A stretch of DNA of 64,000 bases from the NCBI GenBank assembly GCA_963718305.1, contig CAVQZG010000022.1:124001-188000 (forward strand), written 5' to 3'. The notes under the pieces were generated by a model. That model searched no databases. It was given only the letters and a program-made list of their open reading frames with translations, and had not been told where the DNA came from. The first letter of the stretch is position 1. Each line of letters opens with the position of its first letter. This document shows, one piece after another, positions 39,763 to 51,994 of this stretch. The position numbers and the translations under genes were made by a program. The stretch is from RYN-230 sp963718305 (GTDB taxonomy: Bacteria; Actinomycetota; Actinomycetes; Streptosporangiales; Streptosporangiaceae).

Positions 39763-41465
39763 CAGCGCCCGGGCAGCATCAGCGGCCCCTGCGGGGACAG
39801 GCCCGCGGCAGCGGCCAGCCGGGAGACCGGACCCCAGCTCTCCGCGAACAGTTCATGAAGGCCGGCCGCGGCGGCGGGCCGGGCCTCACTGGAGTCCGGT
39901 GGCCGCAGCCGGTCCAGCGGGTGAGACCGCGGGAACAGCCGCACCGCCGAGGACTCCGGCAGCGAGGCCTTCTGCCTGGCCGCCGCCAGCGCGGTTTCCA
40001 GGCCGCCCAGCTCGTCCACCAGGCCGATGCCCGCCGCGTCCGCCCCGGTCCACACCCGGCCCCGGGCGATCTCGTGCACCTGGTCCTGGCTCAGCCCGCG
40101 GCCGTCCGCCACCTTCCCGGTGAAGTCGGCGTAGATGCGGTCCAGCCAGCTGTTGATCTTTTCCCATTCCTCGTCGCTGTACGGCCGCGACGTGGTGAAC
40201 ATGTCCGCGTGGGCGCCCTCGGTCACCGAGTCCGTGCTCACCCCGGCCCGGTCCAGCGCCTGGCCCAGCACGGGCTTGGCGCTGATCACGCCGATGGAGC
40301 CGGTGATCGTGCCGGGCTGGGCGACGATCGTGTCGGCGGCCATGGCGATGAAGTAGCCGCCGGACGCGGCGACCTCGCTCATCGACACCACGACGGGCTT
40401 GCCCGCCTGGCGGGCCCGGACCACCTCACGCCAGATCGTGTCGGAGGCCACGTACGAGCCGCCCGGGCTGTTCACCCGCAGCACGATCGACTTGACCCGG
40501 CGGTCGGCCACGGCGCTGCGCAGGGCGCCGCTCATCGTGTCCGATCCCATCGAGCTGCCGCCCAGCGGGCTGCGGGCGGTGCGGCCGCGCCGGATGGGCC
40601 CGGTCGCGTAGATCAGCGCGACGGCGTCCTCGGGCGGGGCAGGCAGCCTCCTGGCCCGCTCGCCCAGCGTCCGGGCCCGCTGATAGCGGCCCAGGTACAG
40701 CAGGTACGCGTCCGGGCCGGCCGCTTCCCGGACCGCCGCGTAGACCTCGTCGCGGTAGCCCAGCGCGTCCACCAGGCCCAGGTCCAGCGCCTCGCCGGCC
40801 ACGAACGGGCCGCGGTCGATCAGGGCGCGGGCGTCCTGGGCGGGGATCTCCAGCCGCTGCGCGATCGCCCCGGCCAGCTGCTCCACGATCGAGGCGGCCA
40901 GCCGCTGCAGCGCCTCCCGGGCGGGCCCGGAGAACCCATGCTCGGTCAGCCGCTCGGCCGCGCTCTTGTACTCCCCCCGGGCGCCCACCTGGAATTCCAC
41001 GCCCAGCTTGTCCAGTGCGCCGCGGTAGAACCAGTTCTGCACGCTGATCCCGGTCAGCCCGAGGTCCCCCGAGGGCTGCAGGTAGATCTGGTCGAACGCG
41101 GTGGCCAGGTAGTAGGGCACATTGCCGGGGGAGAAGTCACCAAAGGTCTCGGCCCACGCCACGGTGAGCTTGCCCGAGCCCGCGAACTCGCGGATCGCCG
41201 CGTGCAGCTCCTGGACCTGGGCCAGCCCGATCGGCCGCCCGCCGACCTTCGCCACCAGCGCCATGACCCGGTCATCCGACCGGGCCCGGCGCAGCCCGTC
41301 CAGCACGTCGGCCAGCCGCGGCCGGCGCATCGTGGTCAGCGCGGTGAGCGGGTCCGACGGGGGTTCTTCCGCGATCCCCTCGGTCAGGTCCAGCTCGAGG
41401 ATCAGCGGTGCCGTCCGGCGCTGGCGGAACCTGGTGATCCGGTCGGTCAGCATCGAATTCACCAT
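39750..41465 (-). CDS. sppA: Signal peptide peptidase A (double-domain SppA)
   Basis: A 571-residue protein of the 67K SppA type with two related halves. The catalytic Lys lies in the N-half (VGARGEYKSAAERLTEHGFS) and the Ser in the C-half (VVSMSEVAASGGYFIAMAAD), as in the E. coli enzyme that degrades cleaved signal peptides. Other motifs are RVNSPGGSYVASDTIWREVV and ITGSIGVISAKPVLGQALDR. Unlike the E. coli protein no N-terminal membrane anchor is obvious, so it may be peripheral or cytoplasmic. Start ATG with weak ribosome-binding site. Confidence 0.9.
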   Translation of the reverse strand: MVNSMLTDRITRFRQRRTAPLILELDLTEGIAEEPPSDPLTALTTMRRPRLADVLDGLRRARSDDRVMALVAKVGGRPIGLAQVQELHAAIREFAGSGKLTVAWAETFGDFSPGNVPYYLATAFDQIYLQPSGDLGLTGISVQNWFYRGALDKLGVEFQVGARGEYKSAAERLTEHGFSGPAREALQRLAASIVEQLAGAIAQRLEIPAQDARALIDRGPFVAGEALDLGLVDALGYRDEVYAAVREAAGPDAYLLYLGRYQRARTLGERARRLPAPPEDAVALIYATGPIRRGRTARSPLGGSSMGSDTMSGALRSAVADRRVKSIVLRVNSPGGSYVASDTIWREVVRARQAGKPVVVSMSEVAASGGYFIAMAADTIVAQPGTITGSIGVISAKPVLGQALDRAGVSTDSVTEGAHADMFTTSRPYSDEEWEKINSWLDRIYADFTGKVADGRGLSQDQVHEIARGRVWTGADAAGIGLVDELGGLETALAAARQKASLPESSAVRLFPRSHPLDRLRPPDSSEARPAAAAGLHELFAESWGPVSRLAAAAGLSPQGPLMLPGRWLIQ

Positions 41466-41572
41466 GCCACCACCATACGGGGCGCCCGCCGCCCCGGATG
41501 CCGCACCCGGGCCTGCGGGCGGCCCGGAGGGGCTGCGCTATCGTCGGCCGGGGATGGCCGGGAGGGACACCA

Positions 41573-42445
41573 ATGGCCGATGGTGATGGCAATGGCTGGG
41601 TGATCTGTGCCCGGGGTCACCGGCACTGGGGGAAGTACGGGGCGGCCGGGCTGCTGGCCGCCGCGGCAGGACCGGACGGCCAGCCCAGCGTGCTGCTCAT
41701 CCACCGGGCCAGCTGGACCCAGCACCCCGGTACCTGGGGACCCCCCGGGGGCGCCCGGGACAGCCACGAGACCGCCGCCGGGGCCGCCCTCCGCGAGGCG
41801 GCAGAGGAGTGCGCGGTGCCGCCGGAGGCGGTGCGGATCCACGGCCTCCTCGACGACGACCACGGGGGCTGGTCCTATCAGACGCTGGTGGCGGACACCG
41901 GCAGCGAGTTCCCGGTCTACCCGGCCAGCCGGGAGGCGCCCGAGGTCGCCTGGGTACCTGCGGACCGGGTCGAGTCGCTGGACCTGCATCCCGGGTTCGC
42001 GGAGACCTGGCCGGTGATCCGCGCGGCCCTGGGCCCGGTGACGGTGATCGTGGACGGCGCCAACGTGATGGGGGCCCGCGCCGACGGATGGTGGCGGGAC
42101 CGGGCCGGGGCGGCGGCCCGGCTGTACGGGGAACTGGCCGCGCTCGCCGGGCGGGGTGTCGCGGCCCTGCCCGGGGAACTGGGCGCGGCGGGCCTGGACC
42201 GCTGGTTCCCCGAGTACATCCTGGTCGTCGAGGGGCAGGCTAAGGCGGCGGTGCCCGCGCTCCGGGAGGTCCAGGGGATCCGGGTGGTCGCCGCCCCCGG
42301 CTCCGGCGACGACACCATCGCCGGGCTGGCGGCCACGGCCGGCGGACGGCGGCTGGTGGTCACCGCCGACCGGGAACTGCGCCGCCGGTCGGCGGACGCG
42401 GGCGCGGCCGTCATCGGACCCCGGTGGCTGCTGAACCTGCTGTAA
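41573..42445 (+). CDS. Nudix hydrolase fused to a C-terminal NYN/PIN-like nuclease domain
   Basis: A 290-residue two-domain protein. Residues about 20-150 are a Nudix domain; the box reads GGARDSHETAAGAALREAAE followed by ECAV, which keeps the catalytic Glu residues but has Ala for the last Gly. Residues about 158-290 form a Rossmann-like NYN/PIN domain: VTVIVDGANVMGARADGWWR, WFPEYILVVEGQAKAAVPAL, GSGDDTIAGLAATAGGRRLV and TADRELRRRSADAGAAVIG, with acidic residues placed as in NYN/PIN RNases. The second half occurs as a separate small protein in Streptomyces. Combined function unknown. RBS GGAGGG, ATG 41573. Confidence 0.8.
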   Translation: MADGDGNGWVICARGHRHWGKYGAAGLLAAAAGPDGQPSVLLIHRASWTQHPGTWGPPGGARDSHETAAGAALREAAEECAVPPEAVRIHGLLDDDHGGWSYQTLVADTGSEFPVYPASREAPEVAWVPADRVESLDLHPGFAETWPVIRAALGPVTVIVDGANVMGARADGWWRDRAGAAARLYGELAALAGRGVAALPGELGAAGLDRWFPEYILVVEGQAKAAVPALREVQGIRVVAAPGSGDDTIAGLAATAGGRRLVVTADRELRRRSADAGAAVIGPRWLLNLL

Positions 42446-42941
42446 CCGCCGGGCCTGCTGTCGCCCCAGCCCGGTCGCGGGCCAGCCGCCGCAGCACCGG
42501 CCGGGCCGCGAGGTAGGACCCGGCCAGCGCCGAGCCGCCCACGCCCAGGTCGACCGAGATCCGGCCCTGCCTGGCCCAGTACACGTCCCTGAGGTCCAGC
42601 AACAGCGCGAATTCGTCCACGATGAGCGCCAGGGCCGCGCCGTAGCTGACCGCCACGGCGGGATGCCGCCGGTGCCGGTCCTCGCCGCGCACGGCGATCG
42701 CGCCGACCCCGGCCAGCATGCCGATGCCCCACAGGTAGTGGTGCAGGTGCGCGCCGCCTGCGCTCAGGTTGCGGAACGGTCCCCGGCCCGCCCGGATGCT
42801 GTAGGTGATGCCCCGGGTGAGCGCGAAGGTGCCGGTGAAGGACAGCCAGCTGAGCAGGGCGCTGCGCTGCCCCTCGTTCAGTTCCTCGTGGTACGCAGTG
42901 CGGACGGCGGCAGGCGGGGGCACCGGACGGGCAGTGGTCAT
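42411..42941 (-). CDS. Conserved actinobacterial integral membrane protein
   Basis: A 176-residue protein that I do not recognise by function. It has about four hydrophobic segments (LLSWLSFTGTFALTRGITYS, YLWGIGMLAGVGAIAVRG, VSYGAALALIVDEFALLLDL, and a weaker one near residue 140). The conserved HLHHYLWG motif and the Asp-rich DEFALLLDLRDVYW could bind metal. Its last 35 bases overlap the end of the convergent Nudix fusion gene. Homologues are found widely in actinomycetes as hypothetical proteins. Confidence 0.7.
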   Translation of the reverse strand: MTTARPVPPPAAVRTAYHEELNEGQRSALLSWLSFTGTFALTRGITYSIRAGRGPFRNLSAGGAHLHHYLWGIGMLAGVGAIAVRGEDRHRRHPAVAVSYGAALALIVDEFALLLDLRDVYWARQGRISVDLGVGGSALAGSYLAARPVLRRLARDRAGATAGPAVTAGSAATGVR

Positions 42942-43045
42942 ACGCCATCATTACCCTCCGCGACCGCTCTCCGATCGTTCCGGCGGCACCCCGGTGTGGG
43001 CGACGTCACGGCGCCGGACCCCGCGGAGTGTGCTTTGGTCGAGAA

Positions 43046-43801
43046 GTGACCGTTGCCGACCTGTTCCTGCTGCTGGTCACGGGGATAGCCGCCGGCATCG
43101 TCAGCACCGTCGCCAGCCTGGCGTCCGTGGTGTCCTATCCGGTCCTGCTCGCGCTCGGCCTGCCGCCGCTGTCCGCGAACGTGACCAACACCGTGTCGCT
43201 GCTGTTCACCGGGGCGGGCGCGGCCGCCGGCTCACGCCCGGAACTGGCCGGCCAGGGGGGCCGGATCCGGCGGCTGGGCCTGGTCACCGCGCTGGGCGGC
43301 GCGGCCGGCGCCGCGCTGCTGCTGCTCACCCCGGCCCGGACCTTCGAAGCCGCGGCGCCGGTCCTGATCGGGGCAGCCTCGCTGCTGCTCCTGCTCCAGG
43401 CGGCCCGCCCGGAGACCGGAACCGCGCAGTCCGACCGGGAACGCAACCCGGTCCTGATCGTCGCGCTGTTCTGCGTGGCGGTCTACGTCGGCTACTTCGG
43501 CGCGGCCGGCGGCATCCTGCTGCTGGTCGTGCTCACCGCGATGGTCACCGAGCCGCTGGCCCGGACGAACGCGCTGAAGAACGTGGTCTCCGGGCTGGCC
43601 AATGCGGTCGCGGCGGTGGCGTTCACGCTGTTCGGGCCGGTCCGCTGGGCCGCGGTCCTGCCGCTGGCCGCGGGCTTCCTGATCGGCGGCCGGATCGGCC
43701 CGGTCCTGGTCCGCTACATGCCGGCCCGGGTGCTGCGGGTGGTGATCGGCCTGGGTGGCCTAGCCCTGGCCGTGAAGCTCGGCCTGAGTGCCTACGACTA
43801 G
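43046..43801 (+). CDS. TauE/SafE-family putative sulfite/organosulfonate exporter
   Basis: A 251-residue polytopic membrane protein with about eight helices in two repeats, each with an N/G-rich turn: PPLSANVTNTVSLLFTGAGA and ARTNALKNVVSGLANAVAAV. FCVAVYVGYFGAAGGILLLV is the second repeat's signature. The family exports sulfite or sulfoacetate-like anions or takes part in cofactor metabolism; the substrate is unknown here. GTG 43046 gives the expected N-terminus VTVADLFLLLVTGIAAG; a GTG six codons upstream is also in frame. It ends four bases from the end of glgB. Confidence 0.86.
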   Translation: MTVADLFLLLVTGIAAGIVSTVASLASVVSYPVLLALGLPPLSANVTNTVSLLFTGAGAAAGSRPELAGQGGRIRRLGLVTALGGAAGAALLLLTPARTFEAAAPVLIGAASLLLLLQAARPETGTAQSDRERNPVLIVALFCVAVYVGYFGAAGGILLLVVLTAMVTEPLARTNALKNVVSGLANAVAAVAFTLFGPVRWAAVLPLAAGFLIGGRIGPVLVRYMPARVLRVVIGLGGLALAVKLGLSAYD

Positions 43802-43805
43802 GTCC

Positions 43806-46016
<2,211 letters not shown>

Positions 46017-46057
46017 GCCTTATCTCCCGCCCGCTGTGCGGGACGTTTGGAACTGGC

Positions 46058-47429
46058 TCATGAATCGGCGATCGAGCCCAGCGGGATGGACAGCCAGCCA
46101 GGACGGTTCCTGGCCTCGTACATCACCTCGTAGACCGCCTTATCCAGGACGAGGGCGCGCAGCAGGATGGCGTGCGTGCCCGGATCGATCCCCCCGGCCG
46201 CCGCGTACCCGGAACAGAACGCGTCCGGAGTTACGGCGGACCCACTCTAGGGCCGAGGCGTGCAGCTTGTCCCCGTCCGGATGGGCCAGCAACTGGTGCC
46301 GGGCCGCGTAGTCGAACGAGCGCAGCATGCCGGCCACGTCACGCAGCGCGGTGGACAGGGCGCGGCGCTGGGCCAGCGGGGTGGCGGGCTCGCCCTCGAA
46401 GTCGAGCAGCACCCAGCCCGTCTGGGTCCGCATCACCTGGCCCAGGTGGTAGTCGCCGTGCACCCGCTGGACGCTCAGCGACGTGTCCAGCTTGGCCAGG
46501 TCGGCAAAGGCGGACCCGAGCAGGTCGGCGTGCGGGCCCAGTTCCGGCACGGTGGCCAGGGCCACGTCGAGCCGCTGGAACATCTCGTCGGCCAGCGCGC
46601 TGATGGCCTCCGGCGGCAGCTCGTCGGTGCCGAACGCCCGGGCCAGGTCCCGGTGCACCTCCGCGGTGGCCTCACCCAGCCGGTAAGCCTCGCCGGCGAA
46701 ATCACCGCCGGCGTCGGCCGCGTGGACCCGGCCCTCGGCCGCGTACAGGTCCCGGACGCTGGTCGCGGCGAGCGACCAGCCGTCGGAGGCGGCGCGCAGA
46801 TAGTGGGACAGGATGCCCAGGATGACCGGGGTCCCGTCCAGCCGGGTCTCGATCCAGCCCAGCGGCTCGGCCACGTGGGGGGAACCGCGCATGGCCAGCG
46901 CCCGGGGCACTTCCAGGTCCGGGTTGGGACCCGGGGAGGGCCGGCGGAACACCTTGAGGATGCTGACCTCGCCGAACATCAGGCTGGTGTTGCTCTGCTC
47001 GCCGGTCAGCACCAGGCTGTCCAGGCTGGTGTCGATGTCGGCGCCCGGCTCGTGCGCGAAGCACAGCGGGCCCGCCCGGCCGCCGTCGGCGATGGCCTGC
47101 AGCAGCCGCCGGGTCAGGTCCGGGTCGTGCAGCGCGTCGTAGGCGATCCGCCCGTCATCGGCCACCCCGACCAGCACGTGCTGGAGGTGGTCCGGCATTT
47201 CCTCGCGCAGCCCGAGAAAGAGCTGGTAGGAGTCCACCGTGCTGCCCGGCGAGCCTGAGCCGGGGGTACCCGTGCTCTGGGTGACGGCCACGATGAGATG
47301 GTGCAGCCCCGGGTCGCCGCCGACCAGCTCGGTGTCGGTCGCGATGGCCAGGTCGAGGATCCTGGCGCCCTTGCCAGCGAACCAGCGCTGACTCGGCATC
47401 CACTCCGCCAGCGTTTCCTCAAATGTCAT
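46058..47429 (-). CDS. mak: Maltokinase, with an apparent one-base insertion near the 3' end
   Basis: An ATP-dependent kinase (Pep2/Mak, about 456 residues) that makes maltose-1-phosphate for GlgE. It begins FEETLAEWMPSQRWFAGKGA and carries VHGDYHLGQVMRTQTGWVLL and DFEGEP, the catalytic and Mg-binding motifs of the aminoglycoside-phosphotransferase-like fold. The main frame departs from the family at about 46225 and stops at 46140. One base shift there continues it as DAFCSGYAAAGGIDPGTHAI and AVYEVMYEARNRPGWLSIPL to a TGA at 46058-46060, the normal C-terminus. An extra C in the CC at 46225-46226 explains it. The active-site part is intact. In this genome treS and mak are separate, not fused. 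Confidence 0.92.
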
Positions 47430-47555
47430 ATTTCCGGTCTACCCCGTCCCCAGGGATCATGCAGCATCACAGCGATCATCATCTCGCCTGATTCCGCATC
47501 GAAGCGGGCGCGTCCGGCGCGAGTTCTCCCAGGATCACCGTGACCGCCCGCGCCG

Positions 47556-49367
<1,812 letters not shown>

Positions 49368-49408
49368 TGAGGGCTCCTGCGGAGGTATCGGTATCTTCCA
49401 GGCCCGGC

Positions 49409-51586
49409 TCAGGCCGAGGGGGACGTCTTTACCTGGAAGATGTGAGCTGGTTCGTATCCCGGGTCCAGACGTACGTAGTTGGCCCGTCCCCACCGGAACG
49501 ACTGTCCCGAAAGCTCGTCCGTAACCACGAAATCGGCGTTGCTCTCCAGGCCAAGCGCGGGCAGGTCAAGCCAGACGGTCGCCTCTCGGGGCTGGTGCGG
49601 GTCGAGGTTCACGACGACCAGGACCGTGTCCTCCTCCTGCGGATCGCGCTTGGAGAAGCAGAGCAGTTCCGGCTGGTCGACGTGATGAAAGCGTAGATTA
49701 CGCAACCAGTGCAACGCGGGATGTGCTTTCCGGATCGCGTTGAGCCGGGCGATATACGGCGCTATGCCGGCGGGCCCCTGCTGCGCCAGTTCCCAGTCGC
49801 GCGGGCGGAACTGGTACTTCTCCGAGTCCAGGTATTCCTCGCTGCCCGGCCGGACCGGGACGTTCTCGCACAGCTCGTAGCCGGAGTAGATGCCCCAGGT
49901 CGGCGACAGCATCGAGGCGAGCACGGCCCGGATCTTGAACGCGGGAGGCCCGCCATGCTGCAGATACTCATGCAGGATGTCCGGCGTGTTGGCGAAGAAG
50001 TTCGGCCGCATGTACGCCGCGGCGGGCCCAGACAGCTCACGTAGGTAATCGCTGAGCTCGGCCGCACTGTTACGCCAGGTGAAGTAGGTGTACGACTGGT
50101 GGAATCCGATCTCGGCCAGCGCGCGCATCATGGCCGGCCGGGTGAACGCCTCGGCGAGGAACAGCACGTCAGGGTCGGTCCGGGCGATCTCACCGAGGAG
50201 CCGCTCCCAGAAGGCCAGCGGCTTGGTGTGCGGGTTGTCCACCCGGAAGATCCGCACCCCGTGCGCCATCCACTGCCGGACGATCCGGAGCACCTCGGTG
50301 TAGATGCCGCCGGGGTCGTGGTCGAAGTTCAGCGGGTAGATGTCCTGGTACTTCTTGGGCGGGTTCTCCGCGTACGCGATCCGGCCGTCGGCCCGCTTGG
50401 TGAACCACTCCGGGTGCTCGGTCACCCAGGGATGGTCCGGGGAGGTCTGCAGGGCCAGGTCGATGGCGACCTCCATGCCCAGTTCCCGGGTGCGCCCGAC
50501 AAACGCGTCGAAGTCCGCGAGCGTGCCCAGATCGGGATGGATCGCGTCGTGGCCCCCCTCGGGAGCGCCGATGGCCCACGGCGACCCCGGATCGCCCGGG
50601 GCGGCCTGCAGCACGTTGTTGGCGCCCTTGCGGGCCGTGGTCCCGATCGGGTGGATGGGCGGCAGGTAGACCACGTCGAAACCCATGTCCGCGACGGCGT
50701 CCAGGCGCCGGGCGGCGGTGCGGAAGGTGCCGCTGCGCGGCTCCCGGTAGCCCATCGGGTCGATCTCGACGCCCTCCGAGCGCGGGAAGAACTCATACCA
50801 GGCCCCGTACAGCGCGCGCTGCCGGTGCACGATCACCGGGTACCGGGGCGACCGGCTGACCAGCTCGCGCAGCGGGTACTGGGCCAGGATGGCCCGGATG
50901 TCCGGGGCCGAGGCGGCGGTGAGCCGGTCCCACGGCGGCAGGGCGCGGTCCCGGAGTTGGGCGGCGACCTGGCGCAGCGTGGCCCGGGCCGCCCGGGCGG
51001 CCTGCGCCGCGTGCGCGGCGTTGGCCCAGCGTTGCCCGGCGCCGGCGCCCGTGCTGCCGGCCCCCGGGGCGCTGGCGACCGCGGTGGCGGTGCTCGCCTG
51101 GGTGGCGCCGGCGGGAGTGGTCACGAGGACGGTAACGGCGCGGGCGGCCGGGCTGGCCTGGGCGGCGCGGACCCGCCAGGACGTGCCGTCCCCCCGCACT
51201 GCCCGGGCCGCCCGCTCGAACAGCAGCGCCCCCTCGGTCAGCATGAGTTCGGCCTCCAGGCCGAGCGGCACCTTGATCGCGGCGTCATGCCGCCAGTGCG
51301 CGATGGGATCTCCCCACGCCTCCACCTGGAAATACCAGAGCCCTTCGGCGGTGACGGTCACGTCCGCGCCGTAGCGGTCGGTGCCGGGCGTGAGCTCGCG
51401 CATGTAGGCCAGCGGGGATCGCTGGCCATCGGGCCCGCGCAGCACCACGCCGGCGGCGAGCATCTCGTGCCCTTCCCGGATCACGGTGGCACTGACCGGG
51501 AAGGTTTCTCCGGTTACTGCCTTAGCCGGGCGGCGCCCGCAGTCCAGGACGGGCTCGACGTCCAGGATGGGAATGCGTCCTATCAC
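49409..51586 (-). CDS. glgE: Alpha-1,4-glucan:maltose-1-phosphate maltosyltransferase
   Basis: A 725-residue GH13_3 enzyme that extends alpha-glucan with maltose-1-phosphate. Motifs: FPRSEGVEIDPMGYREPRSG, VYLPPIHPIGTTARKGANN, region II HGVRIFRVDNPHTKPLAFWE (nucleophile Asp about 450), region III VLFLAEAFTRPAMMRALAEI and the terminal beta-domain ending AHIFQVKTSPSA. An Ala/Gly/Thr-rich stretch at about residues 145-205 is longer than in most homologues. The GTG start has TAGCTT six bases before it (leaderless). It is first in the glgE-treS-mak-glgB run, divergent from glgP. Confidence 0.95.
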   Translation of the reverse strand: MIGRIPILDVEPVLDCGRRPAKAVTGETFPVSATVIREGHEMLAAGVVLRGPDGQRSPLAYMRELTPGTDRYGADVTVTAEGLWYFQVEAWGDPIAHWRHDAAIKVPLGLEAELMLTEGALLFERAARAVRGDGTSWRVRAAQASPAARAVTVLVTTPAGATQASTATAVASAPGAGSTGAGAGQRWANAAHAAQAARAARATLRQVAAQLRDRALPPWDRLTAASAPDIRAILAQYPLRELVSRSPRYPVIVHRQRALYGAWYEFFPRSEGVEIDPMGYREPRSGTFRTAARRLDAVADMGFDVVYLPPIHPIGTTARKGANNVLQAAPGDPGSPWAIGAPEGGHDAIHPDLGTLADFDAFVGRTRELGMEVAIDLALQTSPDHPWVTEHPEWFTKRADGRIAYAENPPKKYQDIYPLNFDHDPGGIYTEVLRIVRQWMAHGVRIFRVDNPHTKPLAFWERLLGEIARTDPDVLFLAEAFTRPAMMRALAEIGFHQSYTYFTWRNSAAELSDYLRELSGPAAAYMRPNFFANTPDILHEYLQHGGPPAFKIRAVLASMLSPTWGIYSGYELCENVPVRPGSEEYLDSEKYQFRPRDWELAQQGPAGIAPYIARLNAIRKAHPALHWLRNLRFHHVDQPELLCFSKRDPQEEDTVLVVVNLDPHQPREATVWLDLPALGLESNADFVVTDELSGQSFRWGRANYVRLDPGYEPAHIFQVKTSPSA

Positions 51587-51994
51587 CCCTTGAAGCTACC
51601 CAGTCTGGCCGACTGCGCGCGAGGGGGGCGGCCTGCTATTGACCGTGCGTACCCGGGCCTTTCACCGCAGCGCCTGCGGGGCCTCCGGCCGGCCCCGCCC
51701 GGCCGCGCCCGCACCGGCCGAACGGGTGCGCAAACCGCCGCGGGGACAGCCCTTTACGTGCACGATCGCCGGGGGGCCAGGGTGAGGTTGGCGGCGGTGG
51801 GCTGCTTACCCCCCGGTGTCCCGGTAGAGTCCGGTGTGCCTGCCCCGGGTGCCCCCTCGGGCAGGCCATGCTGCCTCCGGTGATGTTTTCGTCAGCACAC
51901 GTGGGCAGGATCGTGTCCCTCACAAGATCACATTAGGCTAGTGACCTGCGGTTTTCATGGTCAGCTAGCGTCCGATGTTGACAAGGACTCTGCC
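51587..51994. other. Divergent promoter region between glgE and glgP
   Basis: About 400 bases without a gene. On the glgE side, TAGCTT at 51593-51598 is six bases from the GTG start. On the glgP side there is an AT-richer patch near 51925-51940 (ACATTAGGCTAGTG) containing TAGGCT, a possible -10. TATTGACCGTGC at 51637-51648 is also present at 34881-34892 in another intergenic region. Confidence 0.5.
51593..51598 (-). promoter_or_regulatory. -10 box of a probable leaderless glgE promoter
   Basis: On the reverse strand TAGCTT lies six bases before the GTG start at 51586, with no separate ribosome-binding site. Confidence 0.45.
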
